A DNA stretch of 6,839 nucleotides from Gammaproteobacteria bacterium (lineage in GTDB: Bacteria > Pseudomonadota > Gammaproteobacteria > SMWH01). The stretch spans positions 1-6,839 of the forward strand of contig SMWH01000119.1 of assembly GCA_004357005.1 (NCBI GenBank). Reading direction: 5' to 3'. The notes beneath the pieces were generated by a model, which saw nothing but the letters and a program-made list of their open reading frames with translations, was not told the origin of the DNA and made no database searches. Made by a program: the position numbers and the translations under genes. Each line of letters starts with the position of its first letter. Position 1 is the first letter of the stretch. Below are positions 6,030 to 6,839 of this stretch, one piece after another.

Positions 6030-6839
6030 ATGAGCTTTCCCGATATTCCCAACACGCATGCTGCGATCGTCATGTTACTGACGGTGTTTGCGTTGTTCTT
6101 GTTTTCGCGGGAACGGATTCCTCTGCAATCGTCCAGCCTGTTGGTGCTGGTCCTGATCACCGTCCTCTTCGAGGTTTACCCCTTTGAGGAAAAGGACGGG
6201 GAATACCTGCGGGGCAGTGATTTCTTTACGGGCTTCGGGCACGAGGGGCTCGTCGCGGTATGCGGTCTGATGATCGCGGGTCAGGCGCTGGTGCGAACCG
6301 GCGCGCTGGAACCTGTGGGGCACTGGCTGGCGCGTATCTGGCGCGTGAAGCCGACCATGTCGTTACTGCTGACGCTGCTGACGGCAGGTGCGTTGAGCGC
6401 ATTCGTCAACAACACGCCGATCGTTGTGCTGTTGCTGCCGATCCTCATCAATGTCTCACTGAAAACAAACACACCCGCCAGTACGACCCTGATGCCGATG
6501 GGATTCGCAACGATCGTCGGGGGCATGAGCACCACCATCGGTACCTCCACCAATCTTCTGGTGGTGTCGGTGGCGGCCAGCATGGGGGCGACAAGGCTGG
6601 GGATGTTCGATTTTGCGCCACCGGCGCTGATCGCCGGGTTCTTCGCGGTGATCTATCTGTGGCTGGTAGCCCCACGCATGCTCCCCGAGCGCCAGGCTCC
6701 CATGACGGATACCTCACCGCGCATCTATGTTGCCCAGATCAGCATTCCGGAGGAGAGTTACGGTGATGGCAAGACCCTGGCGGATGTCATTGACAAAACC
6801 AGTGGAGCCATGGGCGTGCGGCGTATCCGTCGGGGTTCC
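6030..6839 (+). CDS. SLC13/CitMHS-family membrane transporter, N-terminal part (partial)
   Basis: The frame stays open from ATG 6030 to the window end, 270 codons without a stop. It encodes a polytopic inner-membrane protein with hydrophobic segments near 10-26, 34-50, 73-90, 108-142, 153-184 and 196-214. FVNNTP at 125-130 and GTSTN at 171-175 match the paired re-entrant-loop signatures (SNN/TP and SNT/STN) of the divalent-anion:sodium symporter and ion-transporter superfamily. From about 231, RIYVAQISIPEESYGDGKTLADV looks like the start of a cytoplasmic TrkA-C (RCK_C) domain, as in many SLC13-type permeases of about 600 residues; the second transmembrane half should lie beyond the window. 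The substrate (sulfate, a dicarboxylate or another anion) cannot be told. No clear Shine-Dalgarno precedes the ATG. The 34-bp gap from the previous gene allows cotranscription. Confidence 0.88.
   Translation, partial: MSFPDIPNTHAAIVMLLTVFALFLFSRERIPLQSSSLLVLVLITVLFEVYPFEEKDGEYLRGSDFFTGFGHEGLVAVCGLMIAGQALVRTGALEPVGHWLARIWRVKPTMSLLLTLLTAGALSAFVNNTPIVVLLLPILINVSLKTNTPASTTLMPMGFATIVGGMSTTIGTSTNLLVVSVAASMGATRLGMFDFAPPALIAGFFAVIYLWLVAPRMLPERQAPMTDTSPRIYVAQISIPEESYGDGKTLADVIDKTSGAMGVRRIRRGS

Noticed and set aside
6260..6766. Plus-strand 168-codon frame inside the transporter gene
   Set aside because: The frame beginning at 6030 encodes a coherent membrane transporter through the window end; this one is a shifted shadow with low-complexity, His/Arg/Gly-rich composition.

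Overview
The window looks like a stretch of core chromosome from a gammaproteobacterium. The evidence is the prfB-lysS pair in the enterobacterial order, a FadD-type acyl-CoA ligase that lines up with the E. coli enzyme almost end to end, a DinB-type DNA polymerase IV, high GC content, and short GTAGGAGCGGC-type extragenic repeats of the kind common in pseudomonads, xanthomonads and related gammaproteobacteria. I cannot assign a genus from sequence reading alone. No plasmid, phage, CRISPR, rRNA or tRNA signal was seen.

Layout. Bases 2-130 are the end of prfB (release factor 2), followed almost without a gap by lysS (lysyl-tRNA synthetase). Between lysS and dinB is a compact nested inverted-repeat element of about 164 bp. 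It starts inside the lysS stop codon and ends 15 bp before the dinB start. Next comes dinB (translesion polymerase IV), which converges on fadD (minus strand). The 93-bp gap between them holds a stem-loop and a tandem REP-like 13-mer. fadD is divergent from a bactofilin gene across a 149-bp intergenic region that contains a 21-bp dyad. The bactofilin stop codon overlaps the TTG start of a small gene for a methyltransferase-like protein with a degraded SAM-binding loop. The last gene, cut by the window end, encodes an SLC13/CitMHS-type membrane transporter whose C-terminal part begins a TrkA-C-like domain.

How the genes relate. prfB-lysS is a translation cluster. dinB (DNA damage tolerance) and fadD (fatty-acid activation) are independent neighbours. 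Bactofilin plus the methyltransferase-like gene form a probable two-gene, translationally coupled unit, which the transporter gene may or may not join. Nothing here amounts to a clear new defence or mobile system. The observations most worth a second look are the nested inverted-repeat element after lysS, with mutually exclusive hairpins, and the bactofilin/degenerate-methyltransferase pair.
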